From positions 416,715 to 480,714 of the forward strand of contig NZ_DBBS01000021.1 of assembly GCF_002292295.1 (NCBI RefSeq): a DNA stretch of 64,000 nt, given 5' to 3'. The position numbers and the translations under genes were made by a program. Under the pieces are notes generated by a model. That model was not told where the DNA came from. It worked only from the letters and a program-made list of their open reading frames with translations, and did no database searches. Numbering within the stretch: the first letter of the stretch is position 1; every line of letters begins with the position of its first letter. Positions 9,559-18,452 of this stretch are shown piece after piece. The DNA comes from Sphingomonas sp. UBA978 (GTDB lineage: Bacteria > Pseudomonadota > Alphaproteobacteria > Sphingomonadales > Sphingomonadaceae).

Positions 9559-12500
9559 CGGCGAGCGCCGCCGCGGCGGCGCCGTCCGCCGCCGGTCCCC
9601 TGGCGCGGATGCTGCGCATCGCGACGTTGACGACCCCCAGCACAGTGCCGGCCTGGATCATCTGCATGACGGAGACGGGGCGGCCGATCTCCTGCTCCAG
9701 CGATTCCGCCAGTTCGACCGCCATCAGCGAATCGAGGCCGAGTTCTGCGAGCGCGCGGTCGGGCTCGATCTGCGCGGCGGTCGATCCGACGACGCGGGCG
9801 ACCTGTTCGCGCACGATCGTCATGAGGAGGTCGAACCGTTCGTCCTCGCCCGCCGCTTCCAGCACGCCCGCCATCGATCCGCCGCCGGCCATGGCGACGT
9901 TGATCCCCTGCGGCACCAGCCGTTCGAAGCGCGGCGTGCGGGCGAGCGCGAGCGACTGGCCGAGACGGAGCAGGTTAAACTGTGCCACCGCGACCCGCGT
10001 CGCATCGACCGCGAGCATGCGGCCGAGATCCTCCAGCGCGACCGGATACGGCGTCGCGCCCATGCCGGCACGGCTCGACAGCATTTCTTCGACCTGCGCG
10101 TTGCGGGTCAGGAAGCCCGCGCCCTTGATCGCGCCCCAGCCGATCGACAACGCCGGCAGGCCCGCGGCGCGCCGCAACTGCGCGAGCGCATCGAGGAACA
10201 GGTTGGCGCCCACATAGGCGGCCTGCCCCGGATTGCCGACCACCGCACTGGACGAGGAATAGAGCACGAACTGCTCGATCGGATCGGCCAGCGAGGCGCG
10301 GTGCAGGTTCCATGCGCCCTGCATCTTGGCGGCCATGACACGATGCATCAGGTCGCGGTCGATCATGATGATCGGCGCATCCTCGATCACCGCGGCGGCA
10401 TGGACGATGCCGCGGATCGGCGGCATGTCGGCACGGATCGCGGCGAAGGCGGCTTCGACCGCGGCGCCGTCGGTGACGTCGAGCGCGATCGGCTTCACCG
10501 TCACGCCCATATTGGACAGCGTGGCGATGCCGGCTTGTGCCTCTTCGGTCGCGTCGCCACGGCGGCTGAACAAGGCGAGATGCTTCGCGCCGCGTTCCGC
10601 CAGCCAGATCGCGGTCGCGAGGCCGAAGCCGCCCAGACCGCCCGACACCACATAGGTGCCATCGTCGCGCAGCCGGATGCCGTCCGCGGGCACGACCGGC
10701 GGCGTGGCAGCGGGATCGATCGTCACCACCAGCTTGCCGACATGCCGCGACTGCTGCATCGCGCGGAAGGCTTCGTGCGCACGGCCGATCGGGGTGGCGA
10801 GATGGGGTAGCGGCCGCAGCGCGCCGCTTTCCAGATGCCGCGATACCTCGGCGAATACGCGCGCGCCGAGTTCCGGACGTTCGACCAGCAGCGTGTCGGC
10901 GTCGATGCCGAAATAGCTGAGGTTCTGGCGGAACGGGCGCAGGCCGATACGGCTGTTGGCGTAGAGGTCGCGCTTGCCGATTTCCAGGAAGCGGCCGAAG
11001 GGCTTGAGCAGTTGCAGCCCCTTGGTGATTGCCTCGCCGGCAAGCGAATTGAGCACGACGTCGACGCCCTTGCCGCCGGTCAGCCGCATCACCTCGTCGG
11101 CGAAGGCGAGCGAGCGCGAGTGGAGGACATGGTCTGCGCCCATGTCGCGGACCAGCCGCTGCTTGTCGTCCGCGCCGGCGGTGGCGAAGACGGTCGCGCC
11201 CTTCATCTTCGCGATCTGGATCGCGGCGAGGCCGACGCCACCGGCGGCACCATGGATCAGGATCGATTCGCCCGGCGCCAGCCGCGCGAGATGGTCGAGC
11301 GCATACCAGGCAGTGACGAAGGTCGTCGGGATCGTCGCGCCCGCCGCGAGTTCGATGCCGTCCGCCAGTCGGGCGACTCCGATCGCAGCGGTGGTGACAT
11401 GCGTGGCGAAGGTCGAAGAGGCGAAGGCGACGACCCGGTCGCCGACCGCGACATGGCCGACGCCGTCGCCGACGCGTTCGACGATGCCCGAACATTCCAT
11501 CCCGATCGTCGCGCCGGAGAAGCCGTGCTCGACCGCCTCCTCGGGCAGCATCCCCATCGCCCACAGCACGTCGCGGAAGTTGAGGCCGGCGGCGGCGATG
11601 CGGATCTCGACCTCGCCCGCATCGGGCGCGCGGCGGACGATCTCGCGCAGGTGGAGCGAATCGAGCCCGCCCTGCGCCTGCGTATCGAGGCGATAGGCCG
11701 CGACCGGCGCGGGCGACGGGGCGAGCCGCGCCTGTTCGGCATGGCCGGTCTCGCGGACGCGCGCGACGTAGCGCATGCCGTCGACCAGCTGCACCTCCGG
11801 TTCGTCGCCGATGGTCAGCAGCGCGCGGGCGACATCCTGTGCCGCGGCCACGTCGTCGGGTTCGGCATGGACGTCGATCAGGCGGCATTGCAGGCTGCCG
11901 ACCTCGTTCGCCATGACGCGGCCGATGCCCGCGGCGGTCGCCTGGAACGGATCGATCGGGCCGGTCGCCACGCCGCCGAGCGCGCCGCGGGTGACGATGC
12001 GCAGCTGCGGCTGGAAGTCGATATCCTCGGGATGGTCGGCGATATGCGTCTCGATCGCCTTGACCAGTGCGATCAGGCTGAACGCGCGGCCATCCTGATG
12101 GCCGAGCATCGCATCGAGGTCGGCGGCGTCGGCGCGATGCGCCCAGCCGGCGAGATGGACGAATTCGTCGGGATGCTCTTCGGCGACCAGCGCGGCCATC
12201 GCGGCATCGTCCAGCGTCGCGGGATCGACGACACGCACCGATGGCGTGCCCAATGCCGCGACCAGCGCCTCGAGGAAGGGCGTGCCGACCTCTGCTGCGG
12301 TGACGATCAGCGTGCGGCGGCGGGTGTCGGCTGTTATCGCCGGGATGGCGACGTTCGCATCCGCATCACGGCGAGCGACGATCAGGTCGGGACCGAAGGG
12401 CGACACCTCCGCCACGACTTGTTGTGCGCTGAACGGCAGCGGGTCGGCATCGCGGGCCGGACCGCCCTCGACGGGGCCGTAAAGCAGATTGGTCAGCCGG

Positions 12501-15500
12501 TTGGCGTGCGGGTGGAGCGCGATCAATACGCCGCCCGGCGTGAGATAGCCGGCGAGCGCCGCCGGGTCCTCCGCCGCGCCCGCGACGACGACGTCGAAGC
12601 CGCGGTCCGCGAGCAGCGCCTCGTCCCGAACCACGGCGCGGAAGTGCATCTCGCCGCCGAACCGGTATTGCGCGCGCGCGACCGACGCCTCGGACGGGTC
12701 GGTGAACAGATAGTCGCCGCGCTGCGGTGGCAACACGGGGAGCAGCGCGGCGGCGAGTCCGCCGGTGCCGCCGCCGATCTCCAGCACGCGGATACCGCGA
12801 TCGGCGGGCCATGCCGCGACGACGCGGCGCAGCACGTCGGCGGCGGCGCGGTTGGCGGCGGCGCGGCTGGGTGCGCCGTCCTCCAGCGCCTCGACCATCG
12901 CGATCCCTAAGTCGGGCTCGCCGCGCAGCCGCGCGACCAGACCGGCACCCGCACGGCTGATCGCGACCAGTTCGGCGACCCAGTCCGGATGGTCGAGCAT
13001 TAGCCTGCGCAGCGTCGCCCGGGTGTCGATCGCATCATTGTCGGCATTCCAGCCGAACCGCCCGGTCGCATCGTCGCGCGTCAGCGCGCCATCGGCCTGC
13101 GCCATCGCGACGAGCGCGCGCAGCAGCGGACGCTGGTCGTCCTCGACCTCGCCCGATAGCGCCAGCCCGGCGATGGTGAAGTCGTCGGCCGTATCGTCGA
13201 GCGCGCGCAGGGCGGCGACCGCGTGGCCGCCGATCAGCCGGTCGATCCCGGCGACCAAAGCCGGGTCGATCGCGTCGGCCGCGATCGTGCCGACCAGCGT
13301 ATCGAGCGCCGGCAGCGCGATCGGTCCCGACACGCGCGGCGTCCAGCCGAGGTCGGGCCGCCAGTCCTCCGCGGTCCGGGTCAGCGCGACGGCGCCGAAT
13401 TCGACCTTCTGGAAGCGCGCGCCGAGCAGTTGCAGCAATATCGTGCCGTCCGCATCGGTTACGTCGATATCGGCGATGCCCGAGCGTTCGCTCTCGCGGC
13501 GCAGGGTGACGCGGCAGAAGACCCGGGCTGGGATCTGCGCGAACGAGCGGACGCGGTCGACCTGCACGGGGATGGTGGCACAGGCGCGCGCATCGTTCTG
13601 GCCGATCAGCGTGATGAGCACTTGCAGACAGCCGTCGACGATCGCGGGGTGCGAGTGATTGTCGGCCAGATCGGTATCGCCCAGCCAGTCGAGTGCGACC
13701 TCGCCAAGCGCGACGCGCGTCGCGGCATCGGGGGCGGTCAGCGCGATCGAACGGACGCCCTGGAAGGTCGGGCCGTAGCGCAGGCCGCGCCTGTCGCAGC
13801 CGGCGTAATGGTTCGCCGCGGCGACCGATACCGGCAGGTCGGCGCGGAGTGCGGCGAGGTCGATCGGATCGGGCTGCGCGCCGTCCATTTTCGACAGGCG
13901 GCCCTTGCAATGGACGGTATAGTCGGTGGCGAACACGTCGCTGCGCGAACGGATGACGATCGTGCCGTCGGCGGCGTCGAGCGTGGTTTCGATCACCGGT
14001 TCGCTGTCCACCGGCAGGATGAGCGGGCGCAGGATCTCGAACGTCTCCACGTCGATCCGCTCGCTGCCCATCGTCAGGCGGCCGGCGGCGAGGCTGATCT
14101 CGATATAGCCCGCGGCGGGGAAGACCGCCGCGTCCTGGATGACATGGTCGCGCAGATGCGGTTGCAGGCTCGGCTGGATCGCATTCGTCCACAACCCCTC
14201 GGCCGTTCGCGAGCGTGCGCCGAGCAGGGCGTGGTCGCGCGTCGTGACCGGCACCGCGTCGGGCATCTCCGCGCCGCCGCGCCAGTGACGCTGGCGCTGC
14301 CACACGACGGTCGGCAGCGTCAGCGTGCGATCGACGTGCGGGAACAGCGTCGCGACATCGCCGGCCCCGGCGGCATAGACGCCGGTGATTGCGGTCTGCA
14401 GCGTCGCCAGTTCCGGTGCCGGCTTGCGTTCGGACGGGCGGCGCAGCGTCGTGCGGGCGGCGACGCCCGCAATGCCGGCGGCCTTGGCGACCTGAAGCAC
14501 ATAGTCCTTGAGCACCGGATGCGGGCCAACCTCGATCAGGGTGGTGATCCCCATGTCCTCGATCACCGCACGCGCGGCGGCATCGAAGGCGACCGGGCAG
14601 CGGATGTTGCGCCACCAATAATCGGCGTCGAGCGCTTCGCCGTCGATCACCGCGCCGGTGACGGTCGACACCATCGGCACGCGCGTAGTGGCAGGGGCGA
14701 GTCCGGCGAGCGCTGTGCGCAGCGGCGCCTCGATCGGGTCCATCGCACGGGTGTGGAAGGCATAGTCGAGCGCGAGGATGCGGACGAACTTGTCGCGTTC
14801 GGTGAGGCGGGCCTCGAGGGTCTTCAGCGCCACCTCGTCGCCGGCGACGGTCACCGCGCGCGGGGAGTTGACCGCGGCGATCTCGATCCAGCCGGGGATA
14901 TCGGCGATCTCGCGCTCCGCCTCGGCGGGGGACAGGCCGATCGCGGCCATCTTGCCCGCGCCGCGCGTCGTCGCCTGCTGCTGGCTGCGGTGGTAGATCA
15001 CCGTCGTCGCCTGCTCGAGGCTGAGCGCGCCCGACGCCCAGGCCGCGGCGGCCTCGCCGACGCTGTGGCCGAAGACCGCCGCCGGCGCGATGCCCGCCAG
15101 CCCGAGGACGCGGCACAGCGCGACCTGCTGCGCGAACAGCATCGGCTGCGCGACCTCGGTCAGCGCAATATCCGTGTCCGCCTCGTCGCGGGCCATGCGT
15201 TCGACCAGCGACCAGCCCGACAGAGGCGCGAAGATCGCATCGACCTCCTCGATCGCGGCGCGGAACGGGGGGCATTCGGCCAGCAGCTCCCGGCCCATGC
15301 CCCACCATTGCGGGCCGTTGCCCGAGAAGACGAAGGCGATCGGCGCAGCACCCGCGGCAGCGAGGCCGCGACCGCGGACCGCGCTCGACAGGGCGGGGGC
15401 TTCACCGGCGCGGAAGGCGATCAGCTGCGCCCGGGCGTCCGCGGCGCTTTCCGCCCACAGGACGAGACGATGCGCGTGCAGCGCACGCAGGCGCGCCGCG

Positions 15501-16990
15501 CCGGCCTTGAGGCGTTCCCATCCGGCGGTGTCGATGTCGTCGAGCTGCGCGATCCAGGCGTCGGCCTGGGCCTCCAGTGCGGCTGGCGACTGGCCCGACA
15601 GGATCAGCAGCGGGTTCCAGACGGGCGCATCCGCCGGGGTGACGGCAGGCGCCGCGACGCTGCGATATTCCTCGAGGATGAGATGCGCGTTGGTGCCGCC
15701 GAAGCCGAACGAATTGACTCCGAAGCGCAGCGGCGCGGCGCGGTCGGGCAGGGGCGTCACGGTGTCGACGACCTTGAGCTTCCAGTCGTCGAACGCGATC
15801 TTCGGATTGGGCGTGTCGAAGTGGAGATTGCCGGGCAGCGCGCGGTGACGGATCGACAGCAGGACCTTGGTCAGGCCGGCAATGCCCGCGCCCGATTCGA
15901 GATGGCCGATGTTCGACTTGATCGAGCCAATCCGGCAGACGTCGCCCGCGCCGGTGCGCGGCGTCCCCAGCACGTGGCCGATCGCGCCGCATTCGATCGG
16001 ATCGCCCGCGGCGGTGCCGGTGCCGTGCGCCTCGACGTAGAAGACGTCGTCCGCCGCCACGCCGCTCTCGCCATAGACCTGCCGCAGCAACGCCTCCTGC
16101 GCCGCGCCGTTGGGAAGCGCCATGCCCATCGTGCGACCGTCGGAATTGACGCCGGTGGCGCGAATCACCGCGAGGATCGGGTCGCCGTCGCGCTCCGCAT
16201 CCGCGAGCCGCTTGAGCAGGATCAGCCCGCCGCCCTCGGCCCGGACATAGCCCTTGCCGTCGGCGTCGAAGCTCTTGCAGCGGCCGTCCGGCGACAGCAT
16301 CGAGGCGCGCGCGAAGCCGATGAAGGGGCGGTGGCTGGCCAGAATGTTGATGCCTCCGGCGAGCGCGGCTTCCGCCTCGCCCGACGCAAGCGCGCGGCAC
16401 GCCTGATGGATCGCGACCATCGACGACGAACAGGCGGTGTCGATCGCCATGCTGGGACCATGCAAGTTGAACATGTAGGAAATGCGGTTGGCGGCGATCG
16501 ACAGCGCGCTGCCGATATTGGTGTAGGCGTCGGGGACCTCGTCCTGCGCCAGATTGGCGTAATCGTTGCTGGAGATGCCGACGAACACGCCGGTCGCACT
16601 GCCCGACAGCGTGGCGGGGACGATGCCGGCGCTCTCGAACGCCTCCCATGCCAGTTCGAGTAGCAGGCGATGCTGCGGATCGATCTGCTTCGCCTCGCGC
16701 GGGGTGATACCGAAGAAGTCGGCGTCGAACGCGTCGATCCGGTCGAGGAAGCCGCCCGCCTTCGTATAGATGCGCGTGCCATTCGAGGTGCCCGCGACAT
16801 GATGGCCAAGGTCCCAGCGGCTGCCGTCCGCCTCGCCCACCGCATCGACGCGGCCGATCAGGTTCCGCCACAAGGTGTCGAGATCGGGCGCCTTGGGATA
16901 GCGGCCGGACAGGCCGACGATCGCGATCGGGTCCAGCATCGTGCGGCCGGAATCCGCGGCAACGGCAGGGGTAGGGCTCGGCAAGGTCAC
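9548..16990 (-). CDS. Monomodular fully reducing type I PKS (KS-AT-DH-cMT-ER-KR-ACP)
   Basis: This cytoplasmic polyketide synthase has one complete reducing module of 2480 residues. KS: DTACSSS with Cys187, HGTGT with His322, NIGHLES with His363. AT: GHSVGE with Ser643 and a YAFH motif at 743-746, whose third-position Phe favours malonyl-CoA. DH: His949 and Asp1119. C-methyltransferase: LEIGGGTGG near 1405. ER: nucleotide fold GGVGLAA near 1915. KR: SGGLGGFG near 2120. ACP: LGLDSL, Ser2421. There is no thioesterase, so the chain must pass on, presumably to the N-terminal C domain of the NRPS. A single module with every reducing domain plus MT resembles fungal highly reducing PKSs and suggests iterative use. 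The start is GTG at 16990 with GGAG six bases upstream; it is divergent from the oxygenase/PPTase pair. Confidence 0.94.
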   Translation of the reverse strand: MTLPSPTPAVAADSGRTMLDPIAIVGLSGRYPKAPDLDTLWRNLIGRVDAVGEADGSRWDLGHHVAGTSNGTRIYTKAGGFLDRIDAFDADFFGITPREAKQIDPQHRLLLELAWEAFESAGIVPATLSGSATGVFVGISSNDYANLAQDEVPDAYTNIGSALSIAANRISYMFNLHGPSMAIDTACSSSMVAIHQACRALASGEAEAALAGGINILASHRPFIGFARASMLSPDGRCKSFDADGKGYVRAEGGGLILLKRLADAERDGDPILAVIRATGVNSDGRTMGMALPNGAAQEALLRQVYGESGVAADDVFYVEAHGTGTAAGDPIECGAIGHVLGTPRTGAGDVCRIGSIKSNIGHLESGAGIAGLTKVLLSIRHRALPGNLHFDTPNPKIAFDDWKLKVVDTVTPLPDRAAPLRFGVNSFGFGGTNAHLILEEYRSVAAPAVTPADAPVWNPLLILSGQSPAALEAQADAWIAQLDDIDTAGWERLKAGAARLRALHAHRLVLWAESAADARAQLIAFRAGEAPALSSAVRGRGLAAAGAAPIAFVFSGNGPQWWGMGRELLAECPPFRAAIEEVDAIFAPLSGWSLVERMARDEADTDIALTEVAQPMLFAQQVALCRVLGLAGIAPAAVFGHSVGEAAAAWASGALSLEQATTVIYHRSQQQATTRGAGKMAAIGLSPAEAEREIADIPGWIEIAAVNSPRAVTVAGDEVALKTLEARLTERDKFVRILALDYAFHTRAMDPIEAPLRTALAGLAPATTRVPMVSTVTGAVIDGEALDADYWWRNIRCPVAFDAAARAVIEDMGITTLIEVGPHPVLKDYVLQVAKAAGIAGVAARTTLRRPSERKPAPELATLQTAITGVYAAGAGDVATLFPHVDRTLTLPTVVWQRQRHWRGGAEMPDAVPVTTRDHALLGARSRTAEGLWTNAIQPSLQPHLRDHVIQDAAVFPAAGYIEISLAAGRLTMGSERIDVETFEILRPLILPVDSEPVIETTLDAADGTIVIRSRSDVFATDYTVHCKGRLSKMDGAQPDPIDLAALRADLPVSVAAANHYAGCDRRGLRYGPTFQGVRSIALTAPDAATRVALGEVALDWLGDTDLADNHSHPAIVDGCLQVLITLIGQNDARACATIPVQVDRVRSFAQIPARVFCRVTLRRESERSGIADIDVTDADGTILLQLLGARFQKVEFGAVALTRTAEDWRPDLGWTPRVSGPIALPALDTLVGTIAADAIDPALVAGIDRLIGGHAVAALRALDDTADDFTIAGLALSGEVEDDQRPLLRALVAMAQADGALTRDDATGRFGWNADNDAIDTRATLRRLMLDHPDWVAELVAISRAGAGLVARLRGEPDLGIAMVEALEDGAPSRAAANRAAADVLRRVVAAWPADRGIRVLEIGGGTGGLAAALLPVLPPQRGDYLFTDPSEASVARAQYRFGGEMHFRAVVRDEALLADRGFDVVVAGAAEDPAALAGYLTPGGVLIALHPHANRLTNLLYGPVEGGPARDADPLPFSAQQVVAEVSPFGPDLIVARRDADANVAIPAITADTRRRTLIVTAAEVGTPFLEALVAALGTPSVRVVDPATLDDAAMAALVAEEHPDEFVHLAGWAHRADAADLDAMLGHQDGRAFSLIALVKAIETHIADHPEDIDFQPQLRIVTRGALGGVATGPIDPFQATAAGIGRVMANEVGSLQCRLIDVHAEPDDVAAAQDVARALLTIGDEPEVQLVDGMRYVARVRETGHAEQARLAPSPAPVAAYRLDTQAQGGLDSLHLREIVRRAPDAGEVEIRIAAAGLNFRDVLWAMGMLPEEAVEHGFSGATIGMECSGIVERVGDGVGHVAVGDRVVAFASSTFATHVTTAAIGVARLADGIELAAGATIPTTFVTAWYALDHLARLAPGESILIHGAAGGVGLAAIQIAKMKGATVFATAGADDKQRLVRDMGADHVLHSRSLAFADEVMRLTGGKGVDVVLNSLAGEAITKGLQLLKPFGRFLEIGKRDLYANSRIGLRPFRQNLSYFGIDADTLLVERPELGARVFAEVSRHLESGALRPLPHLATPIGRAHEAFRAMQQSRHVGKLVVTIDPAATPPVVPADGIRLRDDGTYVVSGGLGGFGLATAIWLAERGAKHLALFSRRGDATEEAQAGIATLSNMGVTVKPIALDVTDGAAVEAAFAAIRADMPPIRGIVHAAAVIEDAPIIMIDRDLMHRVMAAKMQGAWNLHRASLADPIEQFVLYSSSSAVVGNPGQAAYVGANLFLDALAQLRRAAGLPALSIGWGAIKGAGFLTRNAQVEEMLSSRAGMGATPYPVALEDLGRMLAVDATRVAVAQFNLLRLGQSLALARTPRFERLVPQGINVAMAGGGSMAGVLEAAGEDERFDLLMTIVREQVARVVGSTAAQIEPDRALAELGLDSLMAVELAESLEQEIGRPVSVMQMIQAGTVLGVVNVAMRSIRARGPAADGAAAAALADAA

Positions 16991-17246
16991 GGGCAGCTCC
17001 GGTCGTGATGCGATGAAGACGTCGCGGCGTCGGGTATAGCTGTCATCGTTAAAATCTTGCGTACGATCGTGATCCGATCCGGGACGGCGATTGTCATTCC
17101 CCTGAAGTTAAAAGTCTAGATCGTTGAAATAATGTCATCTTTTACTGGAAAGATCGGAACGACAACGATCCGGCAACCTACTGGATAGTGATGGGCGTCA
17201 TGGGATAAAGCGTCCTTTAAGATCATTCCGCTACCAAGTCGGTGCC
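16991..17246. promoter_or_regulatory. Divergent control region of the PKS-NRPS cluster
   Basis: This 256-bp spacer between the PKS start (leftward) and the oxygenase start (rightward) is clearly richer in A+T than the flanking genes and must hold both promoters. It contains an 8-bp inverted repeat, GATCGTTG at 17119-17126 and CAACGATC at 17163-17170, and a self-palindrome ACGATCGT at 17063-17070. The shared ATCGT core suggests binding sites for one regulator, but no regulator gene is present in the visible part of the cluster. I cannot place -35/-10 boxes with confidence. Confidence 0.5.
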
Positions 17247-18452
17247 ATGACTGCAAAAATCCTTTCTCTTCAAGATGATGCGCACCATCCGCAGAGGTGT
17301 CCGCACATCGCGGGCATGATGCAGTCGCCGCCGTTGCGTACCGAGAGCCCGATCGAGTGGCGGCGTGCCGCGCCGCATCGTGCGCCCGGCGATGTCGGCC
17401 CGACCGCCGACGCGCGCCGGGTGCTGGCGCGGTTCGTCGCGGTGCCGGCGGATCGCCTGCCGTCGCGGAGCGTGGTGCGGGCGGCGCTGGAGGCGGCATT
17501 GGGGGCGGACGGGCTGGCCGCGCTTGCCGCGGGTTTCGCCGATCCTGCCGCACTCTCCCGTGGCCGGCGTCGGCTGGCGGCGGCAATCCCGCGGGGACCG
17601 CGGACGCGCTGGCCGGACGTCACCGAGCTGGTGCAGCGCGGCAATACGCTCGACGCCGATGTGCACGATGCCTTCTTCAACATCTTTCGCGGCGAGGATC
17701 ATGATGCGCTGCGCCACGTGCTGACGATCGTCGACGCGGCGCTGGCGCTGCGTGCCGATCTGGAGGAGACCGAAACCACGCTCGGCGATGCTGCGCTCGC
17801 GCGGATCGGGCGGGGGATCGAGGACAGCTTCGCGCTCGCCACCGGCGTGCGGCCGGCGACGCTCGCGCTGCCGCCGGGCCGCGAGGGGCTGACCGACGAT
17901 CCCGATCACGCCGCGCGACGCTGGTTGCGCGGTCATCACGTCTTCCTCGTCATCACCCAGGGGCTGGTGGTGGCGCTCGACGATCTCGCCGCGACGATGC
18001 GGCGCGAGGGAGGCGATCCCGGGACGCAGGCACGGGCACTGGCGGCGTTCGCGGCGCTGATCGACCTGTCGTCCGACACGATGAGCCTGACCGGCGATTT
18101 CGCCGCTCATATCTATGACGGCGTCATCCGCGTCGCGATGGCGCCGCCGTTTATGCCCGAGGGCTTCAGCGGCGTCTTTTCCAGCGACCATCGCCACCTC
18201 GTCCGCCGGCTACGCGAGGAGCGGCCGATGTTCGAGGCGCTGCGCCACGGCCTGCCGGGCGCGCATGCCGACGCCGTCGCCAGCATGATCCGGCTGTACG
18301 ACAATCACAAACAGGTGTGCAGCCGGTTCATCGGCGTCGATCAGGGCAGCCTGTTGATGAACGCCGCCTCCGACGAGACGGCGGTCGACCAGTTGGAGAA
18401 GTTCAAGCGGAGCCGGTTGCGCAGCCTGGGCGTCGCGCCGCCGAAGACATGA
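17247..18452 (+). CDS. Putative haem-dependent aromatic oxygenase (SfmD/LmbB2-type tyrosine hydroxylase-like)
   Basis: This 401-residue soluble protein has no signal peptide. Near its C-terminus is HKQVCSRFIGVDQGS (His354 to Ser368). It fits the proximal-haem segment of tryptophan 2,3-dioxygenase by position: His, then +8 Ile, +9 Gly, +13 Gly, +14 Ser/Thr. It also has Cys at +4 (Cys358), the HxxxC variant reported for haem-dependent tyrosine hydroxylases such as SfmD and LmbB2. The region before it (SSDTMSLTGDF, then FSGVFSSDHRHLV) is compatible with that group from memory only. If right, it would hydroxylate an aromatic amino acid or precursor for the pathway. The stop overlaps the PPTase start (ATGA). 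The start is uncertain: ATG 17247 lacks a good ribosome site, and ATG 17316 or 17319 are alternatives. It could instead be another TDO-like enzyme. Confidence 0.55.
   Translation: MTAKILSLQDDAHHPQRCPHIAGMMQSPPLRTESPIEWRRAAPHRAPGDVGPTADARRVLARFVAVPADRLPSRSVVRAALEAALGADGLAALAAGFADPAALSRGRRRLAAAIPRGPRTRWPDVTELVQRGNTLDADVHDAFFNIFRGEDHDALRHVLTIVDAALALRADLEETETTLGDAALARIGRGIEDSFALATGVRPATLALPPGREGLTDDPDHAARRWLRGHHVFLVITQGLVVALDDLAATMRREGGDPGTQARALAAFAALIDLSSDTMSLTGDFAAHIYDGVIRVAMAPPFMPEGFSGVFSSDHRHLVRRLREERPMFEALRHGLPGAHADAVASMIRLYDNHKQVCSRFIGVDQGSLLMNAASDETAVDQLEKFKRSRLRSLGVAPPKT

Noticed and set aside
9548..16990. Trans-AT or PUFA-type synthase
   Set aside because: An intact cis AT (GHSVGE) is present, there is a single ACP, and the domain order is that of a reducing type I module.
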